Shown piece by piece: positions 14,608 to 23,203 of a stretch of DNA of 50,627 nt. Location: assembly GCA_947598285.1 (NCBI GenBank), contig CANQFE010000004.1, positions 1 through 50,627 of the forward strand, written 5' to 3'. The DNA is from an uncultured Bacilli bacterium. GTDB taxonomy: Bacteria; Bacillota_I; Bacilli_A; RF39; UBA660. The notes beneath the pieces are model-generated. The model was not told the origin of the DNA. It searched no databases and saw only the letters and a program-made list of their open reading frames with translations. The position numbers were made by a program, and so were the translations under genes. Position 1 is the stretch's first letter; each line of letters starts with the position of its first letter.

Positions 14608-15869
14608 TAGAATTTCCTTTCTAGATACTCTTCCAAAGTAAGATGATTTTCCATTATTTTTTTAGCAATTTTAGAGCTTCCTACATAACGAATATGCCAA
14701 GGTTCATATGAATAACCGGTAACTTCTTCTTTTCCCTTTGGATAACGAATAATAAAACCAAATTGCCAAGCGTTCTGAGCCAAAAATGTAAAAAATTCAG
14801 CTGTTTGGTCTGTTTCTTCATCCATCCATTTTTCATTTACTTTCACACTGACATCGATTGCTAATCCTGTCTCATGTTCACTAAAACCAGGTTTAGCTAC
14901 ATACTTTTGAACATAATCATCATTATATTTATTAAGATAAAAATCCCATATTTCTTGTTGGACTTGAGAAGAACGATATGCACTATTAACATCAACAATA
15001 AACCCATGACTCTGTAAAAATGCTTGCAAAGAAAGCCAAGCTTCTTTCGTATTCAATTCCATATCAGATTGACCAAGGCTTTCCGCAATAGTAGAATCAT
15101 AATGAACAATGAGAAAATCTTGCTTTTGTACTTTTTCTTTTTTGTTTACCAAAAGTAAGTATTTACGACAAGCAGTTTCAAGGAGCCATTCAAAAATTTG
15201 CAAATCTGGTAATATTTCTGGATGAAATTGAACTCCTAAAATAAAATCTTGATATTCGATGGCTTCAATAACACCATCACTTGATTTTGCAGATATCATA
15301 AGATCAGCTGACGCATGGGCAATCGTAATAGTATGTAAACTGACCACATTCATTTTTTCTGTTTGATAGATTTGATATAATAAACTATTTTTTTGAATCG
15401 TAATTTCATGCATAGCATTTAAAATACTTTCTTTTTCTTTGGTAACGATATGACTATGAATAGAAACATTTTCTGCTTCTTTTAAATAAGGATTTTCTTC
15501 TTTCATTTTTTGATAAATTTCTTCTAAAGAAAGATCGGGATACTTCTTTTTATCTTCCAAAAGATTAAAGAAAATAGAAATAGCTTGAGCTCCTAAACAA
15601 ATTCCCAAAATTGGTTTTTTATTTTGAATAGCATCTTGCAAAATAAGAAAAAACTCACGATGGACTTTCGAACCTCCTGGCCAAATGTAAGCATCACAAA
15701 TTGAAGTATAAAAAGAAGCATCTTTTTCTAATATTCCAATTGGAATTCCCCCGCATTCTTTTACTTTATCACTATACATCTGAACAAAAGAAGCTGTATC
15801 TCCATAAGGATCAGTTTCACTATGGGGAAATGTTGGCAAGATTCCAACAACAACTTTATTTCGTATCAT
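14607..15869 (-). CDS. Fusion of a C26 glutamine amidotransferase-like domain and a VanY-type carboxypeptidase
   Basis: 420 residues. Residues 1-230 resemble class I glutamine amidotransferases of peptidase family C26 (PuuD/gamma-glutamyl hydrolase type): nucleophile GICLGAQA near residue 95, GVQFHPE near 210. Residues 245-420 are a VanY-like D-Ala-D-Ala or L,D-carboxypeptidase: SAYRSSQVQQEIW, SEHETGLAIDV and EPWHIRYV give the zinc ligands and catalytic residues. There is no signal peptide, so it appears cytoplasmic, which suggests recycling of wall peptides rather than wall trimming. It overlaps polA by 14 bases. Confidence 0.85.
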   Translation of the reverse strand: MIRNKVVVGILPTFPHSETDPYGDTASFVQMYSDKVKECGGIPIGILEKDASFYTSICDAYIWPGGSKVHREFFLILQDAIQNKKPILGICLGAQAISIFFNLLEDKKKYPDLSLEEIYQKMKEENPYLKEAENVSIHSHIVTKEKESILNAMHEITIQKNSLLYQIYQTEKMNVVSLHTITIAHASADLMISAKSSDGVIEAIEYQDFILGVQFHPEILPDLQIFEWLLETACRKYLLLVNKKEKVQKQDFLIVHYDSTIAESLGQSDMELNTKEAWLSLQAFLQSHGFIVDVNSAYRSSQVQQEIWDFYLNKYNDDYVQKYVAKPGFSEHETGLAIDVSVKVNEKWMDEETDQTAEFFTFLAQNAWQFGFIIRYPKGKEEVTGYSYEPWHIRYVGSSKIAKKIMENHLTLEEYLERKF

Positions 15870-18432
15870 ACCAATTCACCCCATAATCATGACTCACTTT
15901 TAAAGGAACAGATAATTGAATTGTATTAGTCATAATATCTGTTACAATTTTTTCGACTTTAGCTTTCTCTTCTTCTAAAACATCAAAGATAAGTTCATCA
16001 TGAACCTGTAAAACCATTTTTGTTTGAATATTTTCTTTTTGAAAAGCTGTATAAATTTCAACCATCGCTTTCTTAATAATATCGGCACTAGTTCCCTGAA
16101 TTGGTGTATTAAGAGCAATTCTTTCTCCTGCTTGCCTTACCATATATTGTGAACTATTTAATTCTGGAATAATTCTTCGGCGTTTTAAAAGAGTTCTTGT
16201 TTCTCCCGTTTGATAAGCTTCTTCCACAACCCGATCCATATATTGCTTGACACCTGGATATAATTCATAATATTTTTCAATAAATTCTTTGGCTTCTTTT
16301 GGACTAATTTCCAAGTTTTCACCTAACCCATATCCACTAATGCCATAAACAATTCCAAAAATAACGGCTTTAGCTGTACTTCGCATTTTTTTAGTAACTT
16401 CACTTTCTTTTAAACCATAAATATCAGCCGCGACTTTAGTATGAATATCAGCATCTTTTAGGAAAGCTTCTTGAAGTTCCTTTGAACCAGAAATATGAGC
16501 CAAAATACGTAATTCAATCTGTGAATAATCAGCACTTAAAAAATAATCATTACAAGGCAAAAACGCTTTTCTTATTTTTCTTCCTTCTTCATCACGAACA
16601 GGAATGTTTTGTAAATTAGGTTCAGTTGAAGATAGCCGTCCAGTTCTTGCAAAATTTTGTTTAAAAATAGTATGAATCTTCCCATCTTCTGAAATATAAT
16701 TTTCCATTCCCTCTAAATAGGTAGAATAAAGTTTGGTGGCATTTCGATATTCCAAAATTTTTGCAATCATGGGATGCATTCCCAATAACTTATGAAGAAC
16801 TTTAACATCAGTTTTATATCCTTTTGTAGTCTTTTTTCCACCTGGTAAACCAAGTTTTAAAAATAAAATTTCTCCTAATTGTTTCGGACTAGCAATATTA
16901 AATTCCTCACCAGCTAATTCATAAATTTCTTTTGTTAATTCATCAATTTTAACTTTCATTTCCTCTTTCATGATATTTAAAACTGCAACATCAACTTTCA
17001 TTCCTGTAATTTCCATATCAGCCAAAACTGGCGAAAGAGGCATTTCAATATTTTGAAATAAATCAAACATATCTTCTTTTTTTAAATCAGCAATAGCTTT
17101 ATCTCTTTCATCAAAGATAAATTTACTTTTTAAAACAATTTCTTTTTTCCAAGTTTCATCAAAATTATTTTTTTTCTTCCATAAATTTTCTAAAAACTCG
17201 ACATGATATCCAGATGGTACCATATAATAGGCAATATCATCTTTACTACTATCCTGTAAAAGAGCATAAGCAATCATCAAATCAGTATCGACAGGAAAAA
17301 AGGAAATTCCAAGGCGATGAAATAAAACAATGGCTTTTTTATAATCATAAGTATAAAGAACTTTATCCTTTATTTTTTGAATTACTTTAGGAATCAATGA
17401 AACAGGAACAAAATAATCATGTCCTGGAAAAGAAAGACCCATCCCTAAAAGATTAGCTTGATGATAGTTAGTTCCGTCTAATTCTAAATAAAATGCATAA
17501 CAGGCGTTTTCCATAATTTCCTCTGGATCACTTATCTCAATATAATTTGCTTGAACATTAATTTCTTCTTTTTTGAGTGATTTTAAAAAGGAATAAAACT
17601 CTAATTCTTCATAAAGATGATACAACTCTTCTCCTTCTAATTTTTGATAACGAATCTCTTCTAAATCTTTTACTTCAAGAGGAACTTCACGATAAATTGT
17701 TGCAAGTTCTTGACTCATAAAAGCATTTTGTTTATCAGCTAATAATCTTTCTTTTGTCTTTCCTTTTACTTCATCAATATGTTCATAAATACCTTCTAAA
17801 GAACCATAAGTTTGTAAAAGACTTAAAGCCGTTTTTTCGCCAACGCCTTTCACACCAGGAATATTATCCGAAGAATCTCCAGCCAAAGCCTTTAAATCAA
17901 TAATTTTAATTGGTTCCATTTGATAATCTTCATGAAATTTCGAAACATCATAACGAATATAATCTTTTTGTTTTAAAAGCTTCATCTCTAACTGAGGGCT
18001 AACAAGCTGTAATAAATCTCGATCAGAACTAATAATTGTTCCAACAAAATCAGGATCTTCTTCAACCATTTTAGCAAATGTTCCAATAATATCATCCGCT
18101 TCATAAGGGGCAAGTTCAAAATAAGGAATTCCCATAGCTTTTAAAATTTTTCTAGCATAAGGTTCTTGTAAATGAAGCTCTTCAGGAGTTTTCTTTCTTC
18201 CTTCTTTATAAAAATCATATTTTTCTTTCCGAAAATTTTTGCCAATATCAAAAGCAACTGCAATATATTCTGGTTGTTCTTCTTCAATAATTTTATGCAT
18301 CATTCCAACAAAACCATACAAAGCATTGGTAGGAAATCCTTTGGAATTTTTCAGTAAGGAACCTGAGTACGCAGTTGCGTAATAACTACGAAAAAGCAAA
18401 TTATTTCCATCTACTAAAATTATTTTTTTCAT
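15856..18432 (-). CDS. polA: DNA polymerase I
   Basis: 858 residues: a 5'-3' exonuclease (VDGNNLLFRSYYA; ALAGDSSDNIPGVKGVGEKTA) over residues 1-290, a degenerate 3'-5' exonuclease region (LELDGTNY in place of the usual Asp-x-Glu, so probably no proofreading, as in Bacillus), and the polymerase domain (SADYSQIELRILAHISG, motif B from RSTAKAVIFGIVYG, VHDELIFDV). It works in repair and Okazaki-fragment processing. Confidence 0.97.
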   Translation of the reverse strand: MKKIILVDGNNLLFRSYYATAYSGSLLKNSKGFPTNALYGFVGMMHKIIEEEQPEYIAVAFDIGKNFRKEKYDFYKEGRKKTPEELHLQEPYARKILKAMGIPYFELAPYEADDIIGTFAKMVEEDPDFVGTIISSDRDLLQLVSPQLEMKLLKQKDYIRYDVSKFHEDYQMEPIKIIDLKALAGDSSDNIPGVKGVGEKTALSLLQTYGSLEGIYEHIDEVKGKTKERLLADKQNAFMSQELATIYREVPLEVKDLEEIRYQKLEGEELYHLYEELEFYSFLKSLKKEEINVQANYIEISDPEEIMENACYAFYLELDGTNYHQANLLGMGLSFPGHDYFVPVSLIPKVIQKIKDKVLYTYDYKKAIVLFHRLGISFFPVDTDLMIAYALLQDSSKDDIAYYMVPSGYHVEFLENLWKKKNNFDETWKKEIVLKSKFIFDERDKAIADLKKEDMFDLFQNIEMPLSPVLADMEITGMKVDVAVLNIMKEEMKVKIDELTKEIYELAGEEFNIASPKQLGEILFLKLGLPGGKKTTKGYKTDVKVLHKLLGMHPMIAKILEYRNATKLYSTYLEGMENYISEDGKIHTIFKQNFARTGRLSSTEPNLQNIPVRDEEGRKIRKAFLPCNDYFLSADYSQIELRILAHISGSKELQEAFLKDADIHTKVAADIYGLKESEVTKKMRSTAKAVIFGIVYGISGYGLGENLEISPKEAKEFIEKYYELYPGVKQYMDRVVEEAYQTGETRTLLKRRRIIPELNSSQYMVRQAGERIALNTPIQGTSADIIKKAMVEIYTAFQKENIQTKMVLQVHDELIFDVLEEEKAKVEKIVTDIMTNTIQLSVPLKVSHDYGVNWYDTK

Positions 18433-18539
18433 TTTTTACTACCTCTCTTTTGTAACTTAAACTTATTGTAACAAATTCCTTGCAAAAAGTCTTTAGTTTC
18501 AAGAAAAAAAATATTGTCATTATTCCAAAAAAAAGAAGC

Positions 18540-19280
18540 TTAATTCACCTTCTCCAATTTTTGATAAACATAATTTTCTCCATCAAAAACAAAATGATAT
18601 TCGTAGCTTGAAGCTTCATCTAAATAATCTTGAACGGTAATACTAGGCTCATCTTCTTTTTCCCATTCATACGATATTTCATCGATTAGTTTTGATTCAT
18701 TAATATCAGCATAAACTTTAACTGTTGCCTTTTTTTCTTCTGTATCAATGACATCTTCCCAATTGCTTTTCACATAAATTAATTTTTCAGTTAAAATATA
18801 TTCTGTCTCATTTTTCTTGGCACTGACCAAAACTCTCGAAAAATAAGAACTTAAACTTCCATCACAACCAGTTAAATAAGTATAACTCTTACTTCCTTTA
18901 TCATATTTAAAAGCACATAAATATTGACTTACAATATAACCCGAATCATGAGCAAAAGTCACATTTCCAAAAATTTTATGAACTCGAAGAGCAATTTCTT
19001 CTTCAGGAATATATTCCGTTTCTTTTTCTTTTAAATAATCAACAAATGCTGTTCCCAAAATAAATTCATTTGAAAACGTTCCTTTTCGATAAACATCAGA
19101 AAGAGAAATGACACTATCACTGGGATTTGCTCTTTCATAAAGTTCTTTTACTCTTTCATCATCTAAAGATAACTCAATCCATTCATTTTCATGAGTTTCT
19201 GGTTTTGGAAAGAAAAAAAATACTCCTAACATTCCCAAAAGAATCACAAAAACAATTCCTAAAATAACATATTTTTTCAT
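18540..19280 (-). CDS. Membrane-anchored extracytoplasmic protein, unknown function
   Basis: 246 residues with a signal-anchor at residues 4-25 and an acidic extracytoplasmic domain; no lipobox. There are two cysteines (YLCAF, TGCDG) that could form a disulfide. I recognise no family. It lies between sigG and polA on the same strand, with its own spacing on both sides. A weak hairpin plus T-run follows the stop. Confidence 0.7.
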   Translation of the reverse strand: MKKYVILGIVFVILLGMLGVFFFFPKPETHENEWIELSLDDERVKELYERANPSDSVISLSDVYRKGTFSNEFILGTAFVDYLKEKETEYIPEEEIALRVHKIFGNVTFAHDSGYIVSQYLCAFKYDKGSKSYTYLTGCDGSLSSYFSRVLVSAKKNETEYILTEKLIYVKSNWEDVIDTEEKKATVKVYADINESKLIDEISYEWEKEDEPSITVQDYLDEASSYEYHFVFDGENYVYQKLEKVN

Positions 19281-19355
19281 TTTTGAAACCTCTATTTCTC
19301 TTTCATTTTACCACAGAAAAAAGAAAAACCATAGATTTATTTCAAGAAAAATACA

Positions 19356-20135
19356 TTATTTCATAAGTCTTTTCATATTACGAATAGCACTTTTTTCAAT
19401 CCGCGAGACTTGAGCTTGACTAATTTTTAACATTTTCGCAATTTCCATTTGTGTTTTGCCCATCATATAACGGTCCAAAAGAATTTTTTTCTCTCTTTCT
19501 TTAAGTTTTTGTAAAGCTCTTTCTAAAAGCATTCTTTCATCACGACTATCATTTTGTTCCTTGCAATCGGCTAATTGATCGGCTAAATAAATAGGTTCTC
19601 CTCCATCATGATAAATTGGTTCAAAAATACTAACAGGTTCTTTTAAAGCATCGATAGCATTGGCTACTTGATAAACACTGATTTGAAAATGATTCGCTAC
19701 CTCTTCAAAAGTAGGTTCTTTCCCTGTTTTTTGCAAAACTTCTTCTTGATAAGACAAAATTTGATAAGCTAAATCTTTAATTCCTCTACTGACTCTTAAA
19801 GAACTTTGATTATCTCGAATAAATCTTCGAATCTCTCCCGAAATAAGTGGAATAGCATAAGTACTTAATTTTAACTCATAAGATAAATCAAAATTTTCAA
19901 TAGCTTTAATTAGTCCAATAACTCCAACTTGAAATAAATCATCTAAATTAACATTATGTCTTCGAAACCTTCTTAAAACACTTAGTACCAATTTCAAATT
20001 ACTATTAATTAGCTCCTCTTTGGCCTTAGTATCCCCTTGTTGAAATCTTAAAAACAACTCTGTTTGTTCTTCTTGAGAAAGAACCTTTAAATCATTTGTA
20101 TTGACACCTGTAAGTTCAACTTTATATTTTGCCAT
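19356..20135 (-). CDS. sigG: Late forespore sigma factor SigG
   Basis: About 259 residues. It contains the SigG signature near the N-terminus (KVELTGVNTNDLKVLS, compare KVEICGVDTSKLPVL in Bacillus), region 2 (DDLFQVGVIGLIKAIENFDL), EPIYHDGGEPIY and region 4 (KTQMEIAKMLKISQAQVSRIE). SigG drives late forespore gene expression. The ATG chosen has GGGTGA 6-7 bases upstream; a GTG three codons earlier overlaps that site. In Bacillus sigG follows sigE, but here the two are 25 kb apart. Confidence 0.93.
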   Translation of the reverse strand: MAKYKVELTGVNTNDLKVLSQEEQTELFLRFQQGDTKAKEELINSNLKLVLSVLRRFRRHNVNLDDLFQVGVIGLIKAIENFDLSYELKLSTYAIPLISGEIRRFIRDNQSSLRVSRGIKDLAYQILSYQEEVLQKTGKEPTFEEVANHFQISVYQVANAIDALKEPVSIFEPIYHDGGEPIYLADQLADCKEQNDSRDERMLLERALQKLKEREKKILLDRYMMGKTQMEIAKMLKISQAQVSRIEKSAIRNMKRLMK

Positions 20136-20152
20136 TTTTTTCACCCATATTG

Positions 20153-20181
20153 TTTATGGCCAAAAAGAAAAGTTTTTATGC
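20153..20181 (-). promoter_or_regulatory. SigF/SigG-type promoter of sigG
   Basis: On the minus strand GCATA (20177-20181), a 15-base spacer, then GGCCATAAA (20153-20161). This fits the forespore consensus GYATA / GGNNANANT except for the last base. In Bacillus sigG is transcribed by SigF and autoregulated, which is consistent. Confidence 0.65.
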
Positions 20182-20186
20182 AAAAA

Positions 20187-21182
20187 TTATAGTTTTTTTA
20201 AAGCTTCTACAGCCTCTTCTAAAGTAGAAACTGCAATTAAATGAATATCATATCCTTTTTCATTTTTCACCGCGACTGCTTCTTCATAATTTTCTAATGG
20301 AACCAAAAATACATCTGCTTTTTTCTTAACCGCACCAATTAATTTATAACGAACTCCCCCGATTTCTCCTACATTTCCTAAAACATCAATCGTTCCTGTT
20401 CCAATAATTTTTTTCCCTTTGGTAATATCTTCTTCAACTAAAGAATTATAAAGTGCTAAAGCCATCATAAGTCCTCCTGATGGACCAGCTTCACTCGCTT
20501 TCGTATGAATCGATGCACTTGGTTCTTCTTCATAATCATAAGTAATCGTCATAGCAATTCCAATTTTAGGAACACCATCTAATAAATAAACTTCCGCATC
20601 AGCATCAACTTCTTTATTATTTCTTAAAACCCGAATTGTGACATGGTCTTTTTCTTGATGAGAACTAATAATGTTTCTTAAATCTTCCGTTTTAGAAATA
20701 CTTTTTCCATCGACACTTAAAATAAGGTCAAATAACTTGATAGTTGTTTTAGCATTTTCATCAATGTATGTCACATGAATATTTTCTTTTTGAATAGAAA
20801 CTGGTTTTCCAGCAAAACGATAAGATGAAATAATCGCCGAATCAATAGATTGCTGAGTTGATATTTTATCTGCTTGAAATCTTTCTTCAAATGATTCATT
20901 TTCTAAAGTAAGTTCTGATACAGGAACAATATCCCAATCAGGAATAAGATAAGAAAGAAGTAAAAAAGGCACACTTCCTCGAACCATAGAAACATAAGCC
21001 ATACCAATTTCACCTTTGGTTTCATAGCCATTTTCAACCGTAATTCGATTTTCTAAATTGACCATTCCTCCTGGAGTATAAATTTTATAAGGTAATTCAT
21101 ACTGAAATAAGACAATCAAAAAAAGAAAAATAAGAATATATTTATAATTTTCAGAAAAAAACTGTTTTATTTTATTCCACAT
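20187..21182 (-). CDS. ylbL: Membrane-anchored PDZ/Lon-type serine protease (YlbL/SepM family)
   Basis: About 331 residues: one membrane helix at residues 12-28, a PDZ domain around residues 120-200 (LILSVDGKSI), and a Lon-like S16 domain with catalytic Ser in GPSGG and Lys in GGVRYKLIGA. The family cleaves peptides or proteins outside the membrane (SepM processes competence peptide in streptococci; YlbL acts in the Bacillus DNA-damage response). The start ATG follows AGGAGG at 12 bases; earlier in-frame ATGs would place that site inside the gene. It is divergent from ylbJ, as ylbJ and ylbL are also neighbours in Bacillus. Confidence 0.88.
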   Translation of the reverse strand: MWNKIKQFFSENYKYILIFLFLIVLFQYELPYKIYTPGGMVNLENRITVENGYETKGEIGMAYVSMVRGSVPFLLLSYLIPDWDIVPVSELTLENESFEERFQADKISTQQSIDSAIISSYRFAGKPVSIQKENIHVTYIDENAKTTIKLFDLILSVDGKSISKTEDLRNIISSHQEKDHVTIRVLRNNKEVDADAEVYLLDGVPKIGIAMTITYDYEEEPSASIHTKASEAGPSGGLMMALALYNSLVEEDITKGKKIIGTGTIDVLGNVGEIGGVRYKLIGAVKKKADVFLVPLENYEEAVAVKNEKGYDIHLIAVSTLEEAVEALKKL

Positions 21183-21266
21183 TATGTTTGATATCCTCCT
21201 AATATATTCTATCAAAAAGAGAAATGTTTAGCACAGCTAGGATAAAAATTTGACAAAATTTGACAA

Positions 21267-21293
21267 ATAAGATTTTATTTTGAAACATAAAAT
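21267..21293 (+). promoter_or_regulatory. Predicted SigE promoter of ylbJ
   Basis: ATA (21267-21269), 16 bases, CATAAAAT (21286-21293), a match to the mother-cell SigE consensus. The predicted start is at or within a base of the ylbJ ATG, and no Shine-Dalgarno site precedes that ATG, so the mRNA may be leaderless. Confidence 0.5.
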
Positions 21294-21298
21294 AAAAT

Positions 21299-22183
21299 AT
21301 GAAACAAAATAAACTTCCTCTTTTTTTTCTTGTTTTTTTAACAATTTTACTCTTTCAAAAAAACATAATCATTCAAAAATCTGTAATATCTTCTTGTGAA
21401 TTATTTTTTACAAAACTTTTTCCTTCTTTATTTCCCATGATGATTTTATCTGATTTATTCATTTATTTTGGCCTTCCTGAACTTTTATGTCATTTTTTTG
21501 GTTCTTTTTTTTCGAAAATATTTCATACTTCACCTTATGGAGCTTTTGTCTTTTTCATCTCTTGTTTTTCTGGAACGCCTGCCAATTCTTACGTCATTAA
21601 AAATTTATATCTTCAAAAAAATATAACCAAAGAAGAAGCATCTTCTCTTCTTTCATTTGCCTTTTTTTCAAATCCCTTATTTTTATATACTATGCTTTCC
21701 CTTATTTTTAAAAGTCATCCTTCTAGTATTTTAAAATTAATTCTTCTTCCCTATTTCGTTAATATTTTAATTGGTATTATCAAAAAAACAAAAAGTGAAG
21801 AAAAAACACTGATTCCTTCTCAACCAAAAATGCCATTTGGTACATTTCTTTCAACAAGTATTAAAAATGCAATGAACACTCTTCTTTTAATACTAGGTTC
21901 TGTAACATTATTTTTTATATTAAATGCTTTACTGAATGGATTTCATCATCCTCTTTTATCAGGAATTTTAGAAATTTCTCAAGGATTAAATTCTTTAATT
22001 TCCTGGAAATCTCCTTATCAAATTAAAGAATTATTAGCAATCATTATGATTAGTTTTGGTGGATTATCAATTCATTTACAAATCAAAGGAATTTTATGTG
22101 ATACAGATATTTCTTATTGGGAGTTTTTAAAAGGAAGAATCAAACAAACAGTATTAAGTATTCTATTTCTTTTTCTTTTTTAA
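21299..22183 (+). CDS. ylbJ: Sporulation integral membrane protein YlbJ
   Basis: 294 residues with about eight membrane helices. The family pattern KLFPSLFPMMILSDL near residue 40 and CFSGTPANSYVIKNL near 90, followed by EEASSLLSFAFFSNPLFLY, identifies YlbJ, a SigE-controlled membrane protein needed for spore heat resistance and cortex formation. There is no ribosome-binding site, and the ATG sits about 6 bases after a SigE-like -10. Confidence 0.88.
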   Translation: MKQNKLPLFFLVFLTILLFQKNIIIQKSVISSCELFFTKLFPSLFPMMILSDLFIYFGLPELLCHFFGSFFSKIFHTSPYGAFVFFISCFSGTPANSYVIKNLYLQKNITKEEASSLLSFAFFSNPLFLYTMLSLIFKSHPSSILKLILLPYFVNILIGIIKKTKSEEKTLIPSQPKMPFGTFLSTSIKNAMNTLLLILGSVTLFFILNALLNGFHHPLLSGILEISQGLNSLISWKSPYQIKELLAIIMISFGGLSIHLQIKGILCDTDISYWEFLKGRIKQTVLSILFLFLF

Positions 22184-22227
22184 CAAATTTCATATGCCAA
22201 ATTTCTAAAAAGGTGACAAAAGTACAA

Positions 22228-22255
22228 ACATTTTTTTCTTTTTTTTCATAATTTA
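22228..22255 (+). promoter_or_regulatory. Predicted SigK promoter of the collagen-like gene
   Basis: AC (22228-22229), exactly 17 bases, CATAATTTA (22247-22255): a full match to the late mother-cell consensus AC-N16/17-CATANNNTA. This supports expression of the downstream protein on the spore surface. Confidence 0.7.
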
Positions 22256-22274
22256 CACTAGAAGGGAGAAATTT

Positions 22275-23099
22275 ATGAATAATAGCGATTACCAAAGAGC
22301 ATATAATTACGTAAAATGTTATAATCAAAATCGATTTGCCACAGGTTGCTGCTGTTCATCTGGTGGAATAACAGGACCAACTGGGCCGACAGGGCCACAA
22401 GGACCAGCCACAATTAGCGTTGGAACAACAACTTTAGGATTACCAGGAACAGATCCAAGTGTTGTAAATAGTGGCACACCAACAAATGTTATTTTAGATT
22501 TTACAATTCCAAGTGGACCGACAGGGCCAATTGGTTTAACTGGTGAAACGGGACCAACGGGACCTGAAGGACCGACAGGACCACAAGGACCAACTGGTTT
22601 AACTGGTGAAACCGGACCAACGGGACCTGAAGGACCGACAGGACCACAAGGGCCAACTGGACCTGCAGGTGGAGGATTAGCAGCTTATGGAGGATTATAT
22701 AGTACTACTCCACAGAGCATCACAGGAACTGGTGGAACTGCTGATGCAATTCTTTTAGCAAATGCTATGCCATTAAGTAACGAAACTCAAGGAACAAATA
22801 CTTTAACTGTTGAAGAAGCTGGAGACTATGAAATTACCTATACCGTGAATACAACTCCAACAACTGCAGCAGGAACCATAGAAGTTTATGCTACAGAAGG
22901 TGGAACAGAAATTCCTGAAAGTAATGATACTCAAACAGTAGGAAATGGAACTACTACAACATTTCAAAAAACTTTTATTACCACGTTAGATGCAAATGAT
23001 GAAATTGGCTTGTCCATTGAATCAGACACTTCCGGAGATTTAACAGTCAACAATGCTACGATAACAGTTAAAAAATTAAGTCCTACTACCACAGCCTAA
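22275..23099 (+). CDS. Collagen-like spore-surface (exosporium) protein, BclA-like
   Basis: 274 residues. A Cys-rich N-terminus (GCCCSSGG near residue 24) is followed by collagen-like Gly-x-y repeats rich in GPTGP triplets. The repeats are interrupted by a beta-rich insert (residues 45-76) common in Firmicutes collagen-like proteins. The C-terminal domain (residues 135-274) is Thr-rich and beta-structured, like the trimerising heads of BclA. The N-terminal Cys cluster may anchor it to the spore coat. Strong ribosome-binding site (AGAAGGGAG) and a SigK-type promoter. A spore-surface filament is the likely role. Confidence 0.85.
   Translation: MNNSDYQRAYNYVKCYNQNRFATGCCCSSGGITGPTGPTGPQGPATISVGTTTLGLPGTDPSVVNSGTPTNVILDFTIPSGPTGPIGLTGETGPTGPEGPTGPQGPTGLTGETGPTGPEGPTGPQGPTGPAGGGLAAYGGLYSTTPQSITGTGGTADAILLANAMPLSNETQGTNTLTVEEAGDYEITYTVNTTPTTAAGTIEVYATEGGTEIPESNDTQTVGNGTTTTFQKTFITTLDANDEIGLSIESDTSGDLTVNNATITVKKLSPTTTA
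22533..22658 (+). repeat. Two 63-base tandem repeats in the collagen-like region
   Basis: Units 22533-22595 and 22596-22658 encode the same 21 residues (starting [13 protein letters not shown]) and differ by very few bases. Such near-perfect repeats usually vary in number between strains. Confidence 0.85.
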
Positions 23100-23144
23100 C
23101 CTACAAAACTCTTTCTTTCCTTTATTCTTAAAAACTAAATCATC

Positions 23145-23171
23145 AAAAGAGGTTTTTCATAAATCTCTTTT
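23145..23171 (+). terminator. Terminator of the collagen-like gene
   Basis: Arms 23145-23155 and 23161-23171 (one G-U pair) with a 5-base loop and T-run on the plus strand. Being symmetric, it may also work on the minus strand. Confidence 0.7.
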
Positions 23172-23177
23172 TTCATC

Positions 23178-23203
23178 AAAAAAGAATAGGTAATCACCTA
23201 CTC
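23178..23203 (-). terminator. Terminator at the end of the T4SS-like operon
   Basis: Stem 23184-23191 with 23196-23203, then a six-T run on the minus strand, directly after the VirB4-like stop codon. Confidence 0.65.
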
